From: JAICYJ01 sp038212095
GTDB lineage: Bacteria > Actinomycetota > Thermoleophilia > Gaiellales > JAICJC01
Length of the DNA: 64,000 bases
Assembly (NCBI GenBank): GCA_038212095.1
Contig: JBBQUW010000006.1
Location: 72,496 to 136,495 of the forward strand
Direction of reading: 5' to 3'
The notes under the pieces are model-generated. The model was given only the letters and a program-made list of their open reading frames with translations, searched no databases and was not told where the DNA came from. The stretch's first letter is position 1. The number at the start of each line of letters is the position of its first letter. This document shows, one piece after another, positions 44,089 to 52,432 of the stretch. Made by a program: the position numbers and the translations under genes.

Positions 44089-45010
44089 CGACAGGCACAC
44101 CCGCGTCGCGCAGCAGCTCGAGCAGCTCTGTCGCATTGGTGGGCGCTTGGGCGATCTCGCAACCGCTGGCAACGTCGGTCGAGTGGCCGTTGTTGTTGAA
44201 CATCACCCACACGTCGTCGGTGCGGGCGGCCAACTCCCGCAAAGGGCCGACCCACTCGGCCAGCTCGTCACGGCCGTACAGGTAGTCGAACCGGTCGCTG
44301 GCGCTGCCGCCACGCACGTTCCAGGTGGCCTTGTTGCGGCCGTGCAGCCGCAGGTAGGCGGCGGCGGAGGTGGTGGCGACGACGGTCGGCGCCACGTTGC
44401 TCGCCGCCAGCCGCGGGGCGTCCACCATCACGTAGGTGGCGGGCAGCTGTTCCAGGAAGGCCAGCACCGGCTGCACGGCGTCGTCTGCCAGCCAGCTCCT
44501 GTGCCGGAACTCGACCAGCATCTGCAGCCCCTCGAGCTGCCCGCGCGCCCACTCCAGGTACGCCAGCGATTCTGGCTTGTAGACGACGTACGGCGGCAGC
44601 TGCATCAGCACGCCGCCCAGCTTGCCCGCCTGCCGTAGCGGCTCGATCGCACGCCGGAAGCGACGGAACACCTCCTCGCGCAGCTCGTGGGGCGGACGTT
44701 GAACGCGGCCGCGGTGGTCGAACTCGGCGTGGGAGCGCAGGTCGGGCGGGAGCTGTTCGACCCGCACCGGGTGCCGGGTCATCATGCCGAACGCCTTGAC
44801 GTGGAACACGAACCCGGCCGGGGTGCGCTCCGCCCACGCGGCCGCCATCGCCTCGGTGGGCAACGCGTAGTAGCTCGAGTTGACCTCGACCGTGTCGAAC
44901 TGGTCGGCGTAGAACCGCAGGCGCGCCTCGGCCGAGCTGACGCCGGCGGGATACCACAGCTTGCTCAGCAAGTCGTCGGCCCACGAACAGGTGCCGACTC
45001 GAACGCTCAC
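44075..45010 (-). CDS. DUF72 (YecE-like) TIM-barrel protein
   Basis: A 311-residue protein from a GTG that overlaps the upstream rhodanese stop (GTGA). Family hallmarks are clear: VRVGTCSWADD...WYPAG, LRFYADQFDTVEVNSSYYALPTEAMAAAWAERTPAGFVFHVKAFG, LMQLPPYVVYKP, LVEFRHRSWL, YLRLHGRNKATWN and VWVMFNNNGHSTD...NATELLELL. DUF72 proteins form a TIM-barrel fold whose activity is still unclear, with links to nucleic acid or sugar chemistry proposed. Third gene of a tight operon with two rhodanese proteins; a hairpin ends the operon just after it. Confidence 0.9.
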   Translation of the reverse strand: MSVRVGTCSWADDLLSKLWYPAGVSSAEARLRFYADQFDTVEVNSSYYALPTEAMAAAWAERTPAGFVFHVKAFGMMTRHPVRVEQLPPDLRSHAEFDHRGRVQRPPHELREEVFRRFRRAIEPLRQAGKLGGVLMQLPPYVVYKPESLAYLEWARGQLEGLQMLVEFRHRSWLADDAVQPVLAFLEQLPATYVMVDAPRLAASNVAPTVVATTSAAAYLRLHGRNKATWNVRGGSASDRFDYLYGRDELAEWVGPLRELAARTDDVWVMFNNNGHSTDVASGCEIAQAPTNATELLELLRDAGVPVAAAR

Positions 45011-45333
45011 GCCACCCGGCCGTCCGCGGGCTCGATCGGCAGGCCACCGGCCAGCCACGCCTTCATGCCGCCGGACATGTTCGACGCCGGCACGCCCGAC
45101 CGGTGCAGCCAGTCCGCCGCCATCGAGCTGCGCGACCCGCTGCGACAGACGATCGCAACCGGGCCGGGCGGCAGCTGGTCGACGCGGTCTGCGAACTCGC
45201 CCAGGGGGATCAGCAGCGCGCCGGCTATATGCCCGGCGTCCCACTCGGCCGGCTCGCGCACGTCGATCACGGCCAGCTTGCCGGCTGCGAACGCCGCCGC
45301 CACCGCGGCCGGCTCCAGCTCCGGCGCAGTCAC
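45007..45333 (-). CDS. single-domain rhodanese
   Basis: A 108-residue sulfurtransferase. It has the full fold: LAVIDVREPAEWDAGHIAGALLIPLGEF, then the catalytic loop VAIVCRSGSRSSMAADWL with the persulfide-forming Cys, and GVPASNMSGGMKAWLAGGLPI. Probably cytoplasmic, moving sulfane sulfur to or from thiols such as glutathione-like carriers or the neighbouring dioxygenase. It overlaps the gene before it by 4 bases and the DUF72 gene after it by 4. Confidence 0.92.
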   Translation of the reverse strand: MTAPELEPAAVAAAFAAGKLAVIDVREPAEWDAGHIAGALLIPLGEFADRVDQLPPGPVAIVCRSGSRSSMAADWLHRSGVPASNMSGGMKAWLAGGLPIEPADGRVA

Positions 45334-46727
45334 GCCGTCACGGCAGGCGCGGATCGCTCGATCGGATTGCCGAGCGCGTCCCAGGTCTCGACACCGCCGG
45401 GCGTGACGTGGATCACCTCGCCAAAGCCGGCCCGCCGCACAAGGCCAACCGCCATCGCGCTGCGCCGTCCGGTCGAGCAGATCACGGCCACCGGCCGATC
45501 ACGATCGAGCGGTGGGGCGACACGCGCCAGGTCGTGGTAGGGCACATACGCCGAGCCGGGGATGCGGCTCTCGGCCCACTCGTGGTGATCGCGCACGTCC
45601 AGGATCTGAACGTCGGGGCGCTGCTCCCGCAGCTGCGCCAACCCGGCGACATCAACCACCTCGAACCGGTCGAGCGGCAGCTCTGCCGCCCGCCACGCCT
45701 CGAACCCGCCCGCCAGCATGGCGTGCGCGCCATGGACGCCGACCGAGCCGAGCAGCGCCGACATCCGCAGCGCGTCGCGCTCCTCGCCGGCCACCAGCAG
45801 CAGCTCCGTCCCGGCGTCGACGACCCATGCCACCTTGGTGCCAAAGCCATTGGCGGACAGGGTGATACCGAGCGAGCCCGGAATGTGCCCGGCGTCATAG
45901 TCGTCCGACGGACGGCCATCGATCACCAGGCCGCCGGCCGCGATCCGCTCACGGAAGCGATCCGCGGCCAGCGCAACCGGATGCTCGACCATGGTCGGCT
46001 GGCCGCTGCGGTTGGTCTCGGCGATCAACTTGAAGTTGGGCGGCTGGGGCGCGAGGCCGTCGATCAACGCCTCCACGAACCGGCCCTCGCCGTCCAGCCG
46101 CAGGAGCTCGTTGTGGCGCCGCTCGAAACCGATCGTGGAGGACGTCTTCTCGCTCATGCGGGCGCTGCCGCACAGCGAGCCACCGGTGTGCCCCGGATAC
46201 ACCTCGACGCCGTCGTCCAGCTCGGCCAGTCGCCGCACGCTGGCATACAGCCCGCGAGCACCGTCCCGCGTCTCGACCGCCAGGTCGGGTCGGGCGACGT
46301 CATTCACAAACAGGCTGTCGCCGGTCAGCACAGCGCACGGCTGATCCGACCGGGCGCCGTCGATCACCAGCAGCGCCGTGTGCTCGGGTCGGTGGCCGGG
46401 TGTGTGCAGCGCACGCAGCACCACGTCGCCCAAGACGATCTCGTCGCCGTCCTCGAGCGGAGAGTGCTGGTACTCGGCCGCGGCCAACCGATGCACCCAA
46501 CAGCGGGCGCCTGTGGCTTCGACCAGGCGCGCGCGGCCGGAGAGGTGGTCGGCGTGGTTATGGGTCTCGACCACGTGGCCGATGCGAAAGCCGCGCGCCC
46601 GGGCCAGCTCCAGGTACTCCTCGATCTCCCACTTCGGATCGACCACCGCGCCGACGCCGGCCGATGTGTCGGCGATCACGTACGAGGCGCAGCCGAGATC
46701 GGCGTGGAGGATCTGGCGAAACAGCAC
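45330..46727 (-). CDS. persulfide dioxygenase-like MBL protein with two rhodanese domains
   Basis: A 465-residue fusion, GTG start ending 46727. Residues 1-240 are a metallo-beta-lactamase fold of the ETHE1/CstB-like group: ASYVIADTSAGVGAVVDPK, the metal site VVETHNHADHLSG (HxHxDH), LHTPGHRPEHTA, LFVNDVARPDL and VYPGHTGGS. Two rhodanese domains follow. The first (about 255-350) has LLLVAGEERDAL where the catalytic Cys should be, so it is inactive; the second (about 360-460) has VAVICSTGRRSAM with the Cys. Such fusions oxidise low-molecular-weight persulfides to sulfite or thiosulfate, protecting from sulfide. It leads the operon with a free rhodanese. Confidence 0.88.
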   Translation of the reverse strand: MLFRQILHADLGCASYVIADTSAGVGAVVDPKWEIEEYLELARARGFRIGHVVETHNHADHLSGRARLVEATGARCWVHRLAAAEYQHSPLEDGDEIVLGDVVLRALHTPGHRPEHTALLVIDGARSDQPCAVLTGDSLFVNDVARPDLAVETRDGARGLYASVRRLAELDDGVEVYPGHTGGSLCGSARMSEKTSSTIGFERRHNELLRLDGEGRFVEALIDGLAPQPPNFKLIAETNRSGQPTMVEHPVALAADRFRERIAAGGLVIDGRPSDDYDAGHIPGSLGITLSANGFGTKVAWVVDAGTELLLVAGEERDALRMSALLGSVGVHGAHAMLAGGFEAWRAAELPLDRFEVVDVAGLAQLREQRPDVQILDVRDHHEWAESRIPGSAYVPYHDLARVAPPLDRDRPVAVICSTGRRSAMAVGLVRRAGFGEVIHVTPGGVETWDALGNPIERSAPAVTA

Positions 46728-46744
46728 ACCGCCAATTTACCCGC

Positions 46745-47821
46745 TCACGGAGGGCCGGGCCGCGTTGCTCCCACATAGGTGCTCTGGAACCACGGGTTCG
46801 AGAACTGCTCGATGCGAACCGTGACGCCGGTGTGCGGCGCGTGCAGCACGTAGCCGTTGCCGATGTAGATGCCGACGTGGCCGAGCTCGTGGAAGAACAC
46901 GAGGTCGCCGATCCGCAGATCGCTCTCGGCCACCCAGGGGCCGAGGTGGTACTGGGAGGCCGCGAAGTGCGGTAGTGCGACACCGTGCTGGGCCCACAGC
47001 CAGGTCACCAACCCCGAGCAGTCAAAGCCGGAGGTGGGCGAGGCGCCACCCCACTTGTACGGCACGCCGATCTGGGCCAGGCCTTCCAGCACGACCTGGT
47101 CCCGCAACGCGGCGCCGGGATCGGCCGTCTGCCGCTTCTGGTCGGCCAGCACCCATGCCTGCGCCTCGAGTGCCAGCTTGGTCTGGCCGATCGACTCGGC
47201 GGCCAGCGCGACCTGCACCTGGTCACCCACCAGCGCCATCAGCTTGCGGCGCTTGACCAGCATTCGCGTTATCTGGCGGCGGCGGCTCTCCAGCGACCGC
47301 TTCTCGCGCCGCTGCTGCACCTGTGCCAGCACGAGCACCTCGCGCTGGCGGGAGATCTCGTCGCGGGTGCCGCGGATCTCGGTCACCGCCGATGAGACGG
47401 CCGAGTCGAAGCGCTGCTGGATGTCGAGCGACCCGGTCACCTCGGATAGCGAGCTGGCGCCGAGGATGATGTTCAGCGTGCCGTCGCCGAGCCCCTTGTA
47501 GCGCGCGACCATCAGGCTGGCCAGCACGTTCTGCTCGTGCTCCAGGTGGGCCTGAGCCGCGGCCAGCTGAAGGGTGGCATCCCTGATCTGTCCGTGCAGC
47601 TGGTGCAGCCGAAGCACGGTGGCGTCGTAGCGCTCGCTGAGCAGCTCGACCCGGCTGTCCAACCGGCGCACCTGGCGGTGCACCTTCTGGTACTGGGCCT
47701 GTTTCTGCGCAAGCAGCGTGTCTGCGGCGGCCGGTCCGGCATGGGCGACGGCGACCATCAGCGCGAGCAGGACAGCGACCCCGAGCGTGAACGGCAGCCG
47801 GAGATGGACGTTCCGGTGCAT
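46745..47821 (-). CDS. secreted NlpC/P60 peptidoglycan hydrolase with coiled coil
   Basis: A 358-residue protein from the ATG ending 47821 (MHRNVHLRLPF), followed by a signal peptide ending near AGPAAA. Residues 35-230 form a long coiled coil (QKQAQYQKVHRQVRRLDSRVELL and repeated Arg/Gln/Leu heptads) like RipA/CwlO-type endopeptidases. The C-terminal NlpC/P60 domain (about 245-358) has VPYKWGGASPTSGFDCSGLVTWLW (catalytic Cys), LGHVGIYIGNGYVLHAPHTG (catalytic His). It cuts stem-peptide bonds in cell-wall turnover or division; the coiled coil probably binds an FtsEX-type regulator or blocks the active site. No such partner is adjacent. Confidence 0.9.
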   Translation of the reverse strand: MHRNVHLRLPFTLGVAVLLALMVAVAHAGPAAADTLLAQKQAQYQKVHRQVRRLDSRVELLSERYDATVLRLHQLHGQIRDATLQLAAAQAHLEHEQNVLASLMVARYKGLGDGTLNIILGASSLSEVTGSLDIQQRFDSAVSSAVTEIRGTRDEISRQREVLVLAQVQQRREKRSLESRRRQITRMLVKRRKLMALVGDQVQVALAAESIGQTKLALEAQAWVLADQKRQTADPGAALRDQVVLEGLAQIGVPYKWGGASPTSGFDCSGLVTWLWAQHGVALPHFAASQYHLGPWVAESDLRIGDLVFFHELGHVGIYIGNGYVLHAPHTGVTVRIEQFSNPWFQSTYVGATRPGPP

Positions 47822-47901
47822 ATGGTGAAGGTCGGCCGGGGGTGGGGAAACCTTGAGCCGACCGCTCAAGTCCGCGCGCCAGGCTGCCGAAAGGTGACCT
47901 C

Positions 47902-48264
47902 ATGCAGATCACCGTTGCCTGTCATCAGTGCGATCACCCCAAGCGCCCCCTCAGCGCCTGCCCCTCGTGCCACGCCGCGCCGCTGGCCGAGCCCGAGCTG
48001 CAAGCCTGGAGGATGTCGCTGCACGCCCGCCACCTGGCCCGCATCGAGGCGACGCCGGTGGCCGATCAGCCGGCCCAGCGAGCCCCCGGCGAACAGGCGC
48101 CGATGACGGCGGTGCTGTTGCTGGACGACGCGCTTGATCACGTCCTCGCGGTCGAGCCCACGCTGCTGCCGTTCATCCCGTTCGATCCCGGCCCCCTGCC
48201 AGATGCCGCACTCGAGTTCGACTGGGACGACGAGCCGCGCGACGAGCTGCGCCGCAGCGCGTAG
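47902..48264 (+). CDS. small zinc-ribbon-like hypothetical protein
   Basis: A 120-residue protein whose first 30 residues carry two CxxC-type pairs (VACHQCDHPKRPLSACPSCHAAPL), a rubredoxin-like zinc ribbon. The remainder is acidic and helical (MTAVLLLDDALDHVLAVEPTLLPFIPFD, ending DWDDEPRDELRRSA). No family recognised. Divergent from the NlpC/P60 gene and convergent with the deaminase gene 3 bases later. Confidence 0.55.
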   Translation: MQITVACHQCDHPKRPLSACPSCHAAPLAEPELQAWRMSLHARHLARIEATPVADQPAQRAPGEQAPMTAVLLLDDALDHVLAVEPTLLPFIPFDPGPLPDAALEFDWDDEPRDELRRSA

Positions 48265-48267
48265 CGC

Positions 48268-48810
48268 TCAGCGCAGGTCGAGCAGCCCCTCGGGCAGGTC
48301 CAGTGCCGCCACGACGACACCACGGCCGGCCAGTTCCGCCAGCAATGCGTCGTAGGCACGAGCCTCGATCGGATCGGTCGGCGCCCACTCGTTGAGGTGG
48401 CGAATCGCGGTCACGCCGGCCTGGTAGAGCTCCTTCAGGCAGCCAAAGCACGGCCGCAGCGTCGAGTAGCAGTGCGAGCCCTGCACGGAGTAGCCGATCT
48501 TGGCCGCCTGCAGCAGCGCATTCTGCTCGGCGTGAACGCAGATGCAGACGTCGTAGCCGCGGCCGGCGGCGTAGCTCTCGGGATGGGAGCAGCGGTGGCA
48601 GCCACCCTCGTCGCAGTTGGGGAATCCGGTCGGCGTGCCGTTGTAGCCGGTGGCGATGATGCGCTGGTCGGCCACCAGGATCGCGCCCACGTGCCGGCCC
48701 AGACATGCAGCCCGCTCGCGCGTCGCCACCGCGAGCAGCATGAAGTACTGCTCGCGCGTGGGGCGGGTCTCGGAGCGGCGACGATCGGCTGAGGTGTGCA
48801 GATCCGCCAT
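48268..48810 (-). CDS. dCMP deaminase-like protein (ComEB type)
   Basis: A 180-residue zinc deaminase that turns dCMP into dUMP for thymidylate synthesis. Motifs: YFMLLAVATRERAACLGRHVGAILVADQRIIATGYNGTPTGFPNCDEGGC, the catalytic CVHAEQNALLQAA (His, Glu) and STLRPCFGCLKELYQAGV (PCxxC zinc ligands). The Cys/His-rich insert (CDEGGCHRCSHPES) is a second zinc site seen in dCMP deaminases of the ComEB/phage T4 type. ATG ending 48810. Confidence 0.92.
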   Translation of the reverse strand: MADLHTSADRRRSETRPTREQYFMLLAVATRERAACLGRHVGAILVADQRIIATGYNGTPTGFPNCDEGGCHRCSHPESYAAGRGYDVCICVHAEQNALLQAAKIGYSVQGSHCYSTLRPCFGCLKELYQAGVTAIRHLNEWAPTDPIEARAYDALLAELAGRGVVVAALDLPEGLLDLR

Positions 48811-48844
48811 TCCGACGAGTCTAGCGATGGCACACCTCTGGCGA

Positions 48845-48891
48845 TGGGCGGTGACGGGATCGAACCGCCGACCCCCTGCGTGTAAAGCAGG
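48845..48891 (-). other. tRNA-Val 3' fragment
   Basis: On the minus strand: anticodon arm CCTGC TTTACAC GCAGG (anticodon TAC, Val), variable GGGTC, T-arm GGCGG TTCGATC CCGTC and acceptor ACCGCCC with discriminator A. The neighbouring DNA has no GGGCGGT to pair with it, and the part where the D-arm should be shows no fold. It marks the start of the decayed accessory zone and is likely an attachment-site relic. Confidence 0.6.
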
Positions 48892-48997
48892 TCGAACCTG
48901 TCACACGGAGGGCGTTAGACTCCTGCCGAACCGACTATCTGAGCCGAATACGCTGGATTCTACCCGGACTCAGTATCCCTCGAGTGGACACTACTCC

Positions 48998-49018
48998 GGA
49001 ACAAGGTGTTCCTTTTTT
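48998..49018 (+). terminator. U-tract intrinsic terminator without an obvious gene
   Basis: A classic Rho-independent form: stem GGAACA / TGTTCC with AGG loop (48998-49012), then TTTTTT. A second T8 run follows near 49023. It points rightward, yet no rightward gene precedes it within 700 bases other than the zinc-ribbon gene on the far side of an opposite-strand gene. Such U-tract terminators are rare in this window. Confidence 0.6.
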
Positions 49019-49216
49019 GTTCCGTTTTTTTTGTGTCACAAAGCCGGGATGGCGGGCATGTAGCTAACCAAGAGAGGGGACAGTTCCAAAGTGGCTCTGG
49101 GTGCGGAGTTCGCGAGATCTCGGTGGCAGCGTCCCGGTTCACACTGCTACCAGCCGATGGTTCACCTGGGACCCTACCATCCGGGGCCGATCGGCAAGCC
49201 GCGTGGCTTCGCAGCG

Positions 49217-49281
49217 CACCGGTCTTGAAAACCGGCAATGGCCGTCAAGGTCATTCGTGGGTTCGAATCCCACCCCCGCCG
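49217..49281 (+). other. tRNA-Ser(TGA) 3' fragment
   Basis: Anticodon arm CCGGT CTTGAAA ACCGG (TGA, Ser), a long variable arm ATGGCC/GGTCAT as in class II tRNAs, T-arm GTGGG TTCGAAT CCCAC, and acceptor CCCCGCC with discriminator G. Upstream sequence gives only part of the required GGCGGGG and a poor D-arm, so the 5' third seems lost or replaced. A degenerate but still folded tRNA cannot be ruled out. Confidence 0.5.
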
Positions 49282-49646
49282 CTCTCGACGCGTCAGGACG
49301 TATGGTTGAGCGGATTACAGCACGGCAGGACGCGCCGATGGGCATTCCTCGGACCCGCCCGACGTTGTCGCTAGAGCCTGTTCTGGCGGTTATCCCCAGT
49401 CGCCCAACAGTCGCCCACCGAGCCCGAGACGCTTTCGGCCCCGGATCACGGTGGTGGCCGTGATCGGATCGCTGGGCCTGACTGCCTTACCAGCGCAGCG
49501 ATGCCCCATGGTAAGGAAGGGGTCAACGGTTCGATCTCGAGGGCTTCGATCACTGTCCTAGACTCAAATTCTAGTCACCTGCGAACGGAATCCAACCGCG
49601 CCCGTCTGGGCGATCATAGAGCCGTCGGCCAACACGCGCGACCGCG
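49282..49646. other. intergenic stretch without recognised gene
   Basis: About 365 bases after the tRNA-Ser fragment. No frame shows protein features and no repeat stands out beyond a short CTAGA/TCTAG inverted pair near 49560. Probably residue of an integration event. Confidence 0.4.
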
Positions 49647-50285
49647 CTAGCAGCACCCGCACGACGGCTCGCCGCGCCAAGCCTCGCGGCCCTCCCGCAT
49701 GGCCACTGCGGCTATCACAAGTCCCGCCAGTGGGTCGGCCCACCACCAGCCGAGGAGTGCGTTCGCTCCGAGGCCAACGAGCAGTGCCACGGAGAGGTAG
49801 GCGCAGACCATGTTCTGCGCACCTTCGCTCTGCGCGGCGCGGGAGCCGAGTTGCCTGCCGACCCGCTGCTTCGCCCGAGCAAGCAGCGGCATTGTCGGAG
49901 CCGTGATCGCAGCGAGGCCGATGCCTACCCAGCTGGTCTCCGGGTGGCCGCCCGTGAACGACCGGGCGGACTCCACAACAACGTAGGCCGCCAGCGCGTA
50001 GAACGACAACGCAATGATCCGTTGGGCTGTTCGCTCTGCGGACGCCGACTGTCCCCGGCCGCCCGAGAACAGCCAGACGATCACTCCGCCACCCAGCACT
50101 TCGATCAGCGAGTCGATGCCGAAGGCGACTAGGGCCACTGAGCCAGCCGCGATGCCTGCGCCGACGGCGATGGAGAACTCCACGACGTGCCAGGCGTTCC
50201 CGCCCCACGCGAGCAGCCGTGCGCGGCGCTCCAGCCGCTCCCGGTCAGCCGCTTGAGGTAGAGGACTGAGCTCGATCAGCGCCAT
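49647..50285 (-). CDS. CDF-like cation efflux membrane protein with C-terminal Cys motif
   Basis: A 212-residue protein, start ATG ending 50285. Six hydrophobic segments of the cation-efflux fold: LLAWGGNAWHVVEFSIAVGAGIAAGSVALVAFGIDSLIEVLGG, with the metal-site motif GIDSLIE in helix 2, and GWWWADPLAGLVIAAVAMREGREAW in the last helix (Ala-Asp-Pro-Leu-Ala-Gly). It ends in GEPSCGCC, a soft-metal-binding tail absent from the CDF at 43.3 kb. The compact form matches the TMEM163-like branch of CDF proteins. Probable metal export; substrate not known. Confidence 0.8.
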   Translation of the reverse strand: MALIELSPLPQAADRERLERRARLLAWGGNAWHVVEFSIAVGAGIAAGSVALVAFGIDSLIEVLGGGVIVWLFSGGRGQSASAERTAQRIIALSFYALAAYVVVESARSFTGGHPETSWVGIGLAAITAPTMPLLARAKQRVGRQLGSRAAQSEGAQNMVCAYLSVALLVGLGANALLGWWWADPLAGLVIAAVAMREGREAWRGEPSCGCC

Positions 50286-50349
50286 GATCGGAAGCGTACC
50301 CGGACCTGCCGTCGAAAACCCCCCGAACGGGAACCACTCAGAGCATGCG

Positions 50350-50640
50350 GCTGGACCGATGAACAGGGCAGGCCGTCGCCGACGGCCACCGACCAGGAAT
50401 CCTCGAGCAGTCGCGTGACGAGCTGGCGTGGTTGGGCGAGGTCGCCTTCCGGTCAACCGTTACCGCTATCTCGCACGGACGCTGTACGAGAACCGGCAGC
50501 ACGACGCGGCCTCACGCATGGCGCACCAGGCCCAGGAGGAGAGCGCCAGCCTCAACTCGGTCAACTTCGCCGTGGCACGAGCCGTATTGGCGCGGCTAGC
50601 AGCCGATCGAGGCGACCACGCCGCAGGTGTGGGTTGGAGG
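50350..50640 (+). pseudogene. C-terminal TPR remnant of a large regulator
   Basis: Two frames together read RDELAWLGEVAFRSTV, then after a one-base shift near 50450 NRYRYLARTLYENRQHDAAS and RMAHQAQEESASLNSVNFAV followed by ARAVLARLAADRGDHAA. This matches the C-terminal tetratricopeptide part of large ATPase-type regulators or adenylate-cyclase-like proteins. No N-terminal part is present upstream, so it is a decayed fragment. Confidence 0.5.
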
Positions 50641-50881
50641 CATGGCCCGCGCGGCTGTAGTCCGAATAGCCGGCGAACAGCCGCGTCGTCGTGATGATCA
50701 GTTGGCGAAAGCAGACAGCGCCGAGACCGTCTCCAACGCCGACCAGGACGCCAAGCGACATCAATCCACCCGACGCTCCGCGAAGCCAGGCATGCGTCCG
50801 GCGCACCCTGCCGGTTCGCGTCCGCAAGACGCGGGGTGGTGCCGCGGTGGCCCTGGTCACGTGGAATCAGAGCTGTCGATG

Positions 50882-51340
50882 CTACTGATCAGCGCGTCCA
50901 TCACGGCTCGGATGTTTGCCCAGCGAAACCCTTTCGGGTCCAACGCGCGGTGCAACATGAGACCGTCTGCGAGCGCGATCAACACTGAGGCAAGGGCATT
51001 TGCCCGCCGTTCGGTAGCGCACGGCGCGAGCCGCACGCTCAGGCGTGACGCCAGCGGCGGTGAGCTGATCAACCAACTCGCCGTCCGACAACCAGCCCAG
51101 GAACAGCCACCCGAACAAGGCGAGCGTGACCAGGCTACCCTCAAGCAACATGACCACGCCGGCGAGGTTCTGATCCTCAAGTGCGCCGATGCCCCACAGG
51201 CGTGGCGTGATCTGGCCGTAGTAGGAGAAGAACACGGTGTGCGACCAGACAAACGCGAACGCAAGCAGCGTGTCCGTGGCTCGGATGGCGAGGATGTAGA
51301 GCACTTTCGCGCCGGATCCGAACCAGCGCGGACCGGGCAC
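50882..51340 (-). pseudogene. CtaG-like cytochrome oxidase assembly protein remnant
   Basis: The first 90 residues of this frame match the C-terminal half of Caa3/CtaG membrane proteins: VLYILAIRATDTLLAFAFVWSHTVFFSYYGQITPRLWGIGALEDQNLAGVVMLLEGSLVTLALFGWLFLGWL (three helices with the DQ-x-x-AG-x-x-M motif). The N-terminal helices are missing and the end turns into basic low-complexity sequence, so it is truncated at both ends. No other oxidase genes are near. Confidence 0.65.
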
Positions 51341-51616
51341 GCGAGCCAGGGTACTGCACGCTCGTATTCGGGTATCTCGATGCGACTGGCGTCGAGCCGG
51401 CGCTGACGATCTGCCGCGCCGGGCACGTGCGACCCGTTGTCATTCACGTCGACGGACCTTTTGAGCCTAGCTCCGCGGACGGCCCCCTGCTTGGTTTGCT
51501 ACCTGACGTCTCACTCAGCCCTGCGAGAACGGCGCTCACTTCGGGCACCGTGGCGGCCATCTGGCGGCGGAACGCGCCGCCTCCCCCATCAACGGCGGAC
51601 GCCGGCGGCGAACTGG

Positions 51617-51775
51617 ATGGCGGAAGTGTTCGGCGAACTCGGCCTGATCATCGCCGCTGTCGTGGGAGCCGTGGGGGCGCGCTCGTTGCGGAAGGCCTCT
51701 CCCCCGCTGCCCACGGAGGCGGTGAAGGGGAACACCGCACGGGTCGGAACCCAAGCGAAGCACGGCGCGAAGTAG
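51617..51775 (+). CDS. possible small membrane protein
   Basis: A 52-residue frame with one hydrophobic helix (FGELGLIIAAVVGAVGA), then a basic, Thr-rich tail. ATG at 51617 without a good SD. It lies among gene remnants, so it may be one itself. Listed only because the helix is clear. Confidence 0.25.
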   Translation: MAEVFGELGLIIAAVVGAVGARSLRKASPPLPTEAVKGNTARVGTQAKHGAK

Positions 51776-52173
51776 AGCAGGCGCGAGTACAGCTCGTGAG
51801 ACGGTCGAGTGCCGGGTCGTCATTTCACGCGATTCGTTTGGGTTCCGGGGGTTCGGGGTACGCATCGTCTGCGTCGATCCCAGCGGACGGTCGAAGCGAG
51901 CGTCTGGCCCTAACACCTCGTCGGGAACGCGCAACGTAGGGAGGTTACAGTGTTGCCGTTCACGACAAAACCTCGGGCGCTCAGCCGGGCTCGGTCGGCG
52001 ATCGGAGCCGCTGAGCACGATCGCACCCAGAGGGCGGATCCTGCCCCAACGCACCGATCCGCACGAAGCCGAATTGCGCGATGGCGGGAGCGGGGTCGCT
52101 GTGGAGCGGTGGCTCGCAGCCTTGACAAGCCGACGCCCCCTCGGCGGCAAGGTGCCGGCCTCGAGCTGATCGG
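51776..52173. other. stretch without recognised gene
   Basis: About 400 bases in the decayed zone. Frames are short and biased, with no family signal. The string at about 51,950-52,100 is open on both strands but lacks coding pattern. Confidence 0.4.
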
Positions 52174-52368
52174 GTGAGCGTGCCAGCAGGTTTCGTGGTC
52201 ACGTCATCACGCCTACCGAATCGAAAGAAAACTGCGAAGAAAGCCGCAGCGCGAGCGGGAAGAACGCTCGCAGGCAGGACTCTCGCCAATCCAACATCAT
52301 CAGCTAAGGATAAGAAGTTGGCAGCCAGTGTGCTGTCTCACACCTCTCAGAGCAAGCAGACAACATAG
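52174..52368 (+). CDS. small Lys/Ala-rich basic protein
   Basis: A 64-residue protein from a GTG at 52174, made of Lys/Arg/Ala/Ser: RKKTAKKAAARAGRTLAGRTLANPTSSAKDKKLAASVLSHTSQSKQT. It resembles short basic proteins of unknown role that recur in actinobacterial genomes with a repeated K-A-A-x-x-L-x-x-x-K-S-x-K pattern. DNA or RNA binding is possible. It lies 65 bases ahead of the DUF2254 gene. Confidence 0.5.
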   Translation: MSVPAGFVVTSSRLPNRKKTAKKAAARAGRTLAGRTLANPTSSAKDKKLAASVLSHTSQSKQTT

Positions 52369-52432
52369 GCCCGAGCGGCGCGCGCTAGTGCGGAATCCGT
52401 GAACCGGCCCATACGATTGGACAGGGAACGTG

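Noticed and set aside
44961..46778. 605-codon frame opposite the DUF72/rhodanese operon
   Set aside because: Composition is that of an antisense shadow and it crosses three well-supported genes.
49190..49281. Intact tRNA-Ser on the plus strand
   Set aside because: The variable, anticodon and T arms are good, but the 5' acceptor matches only in part and no proper D-arm can be drawn.
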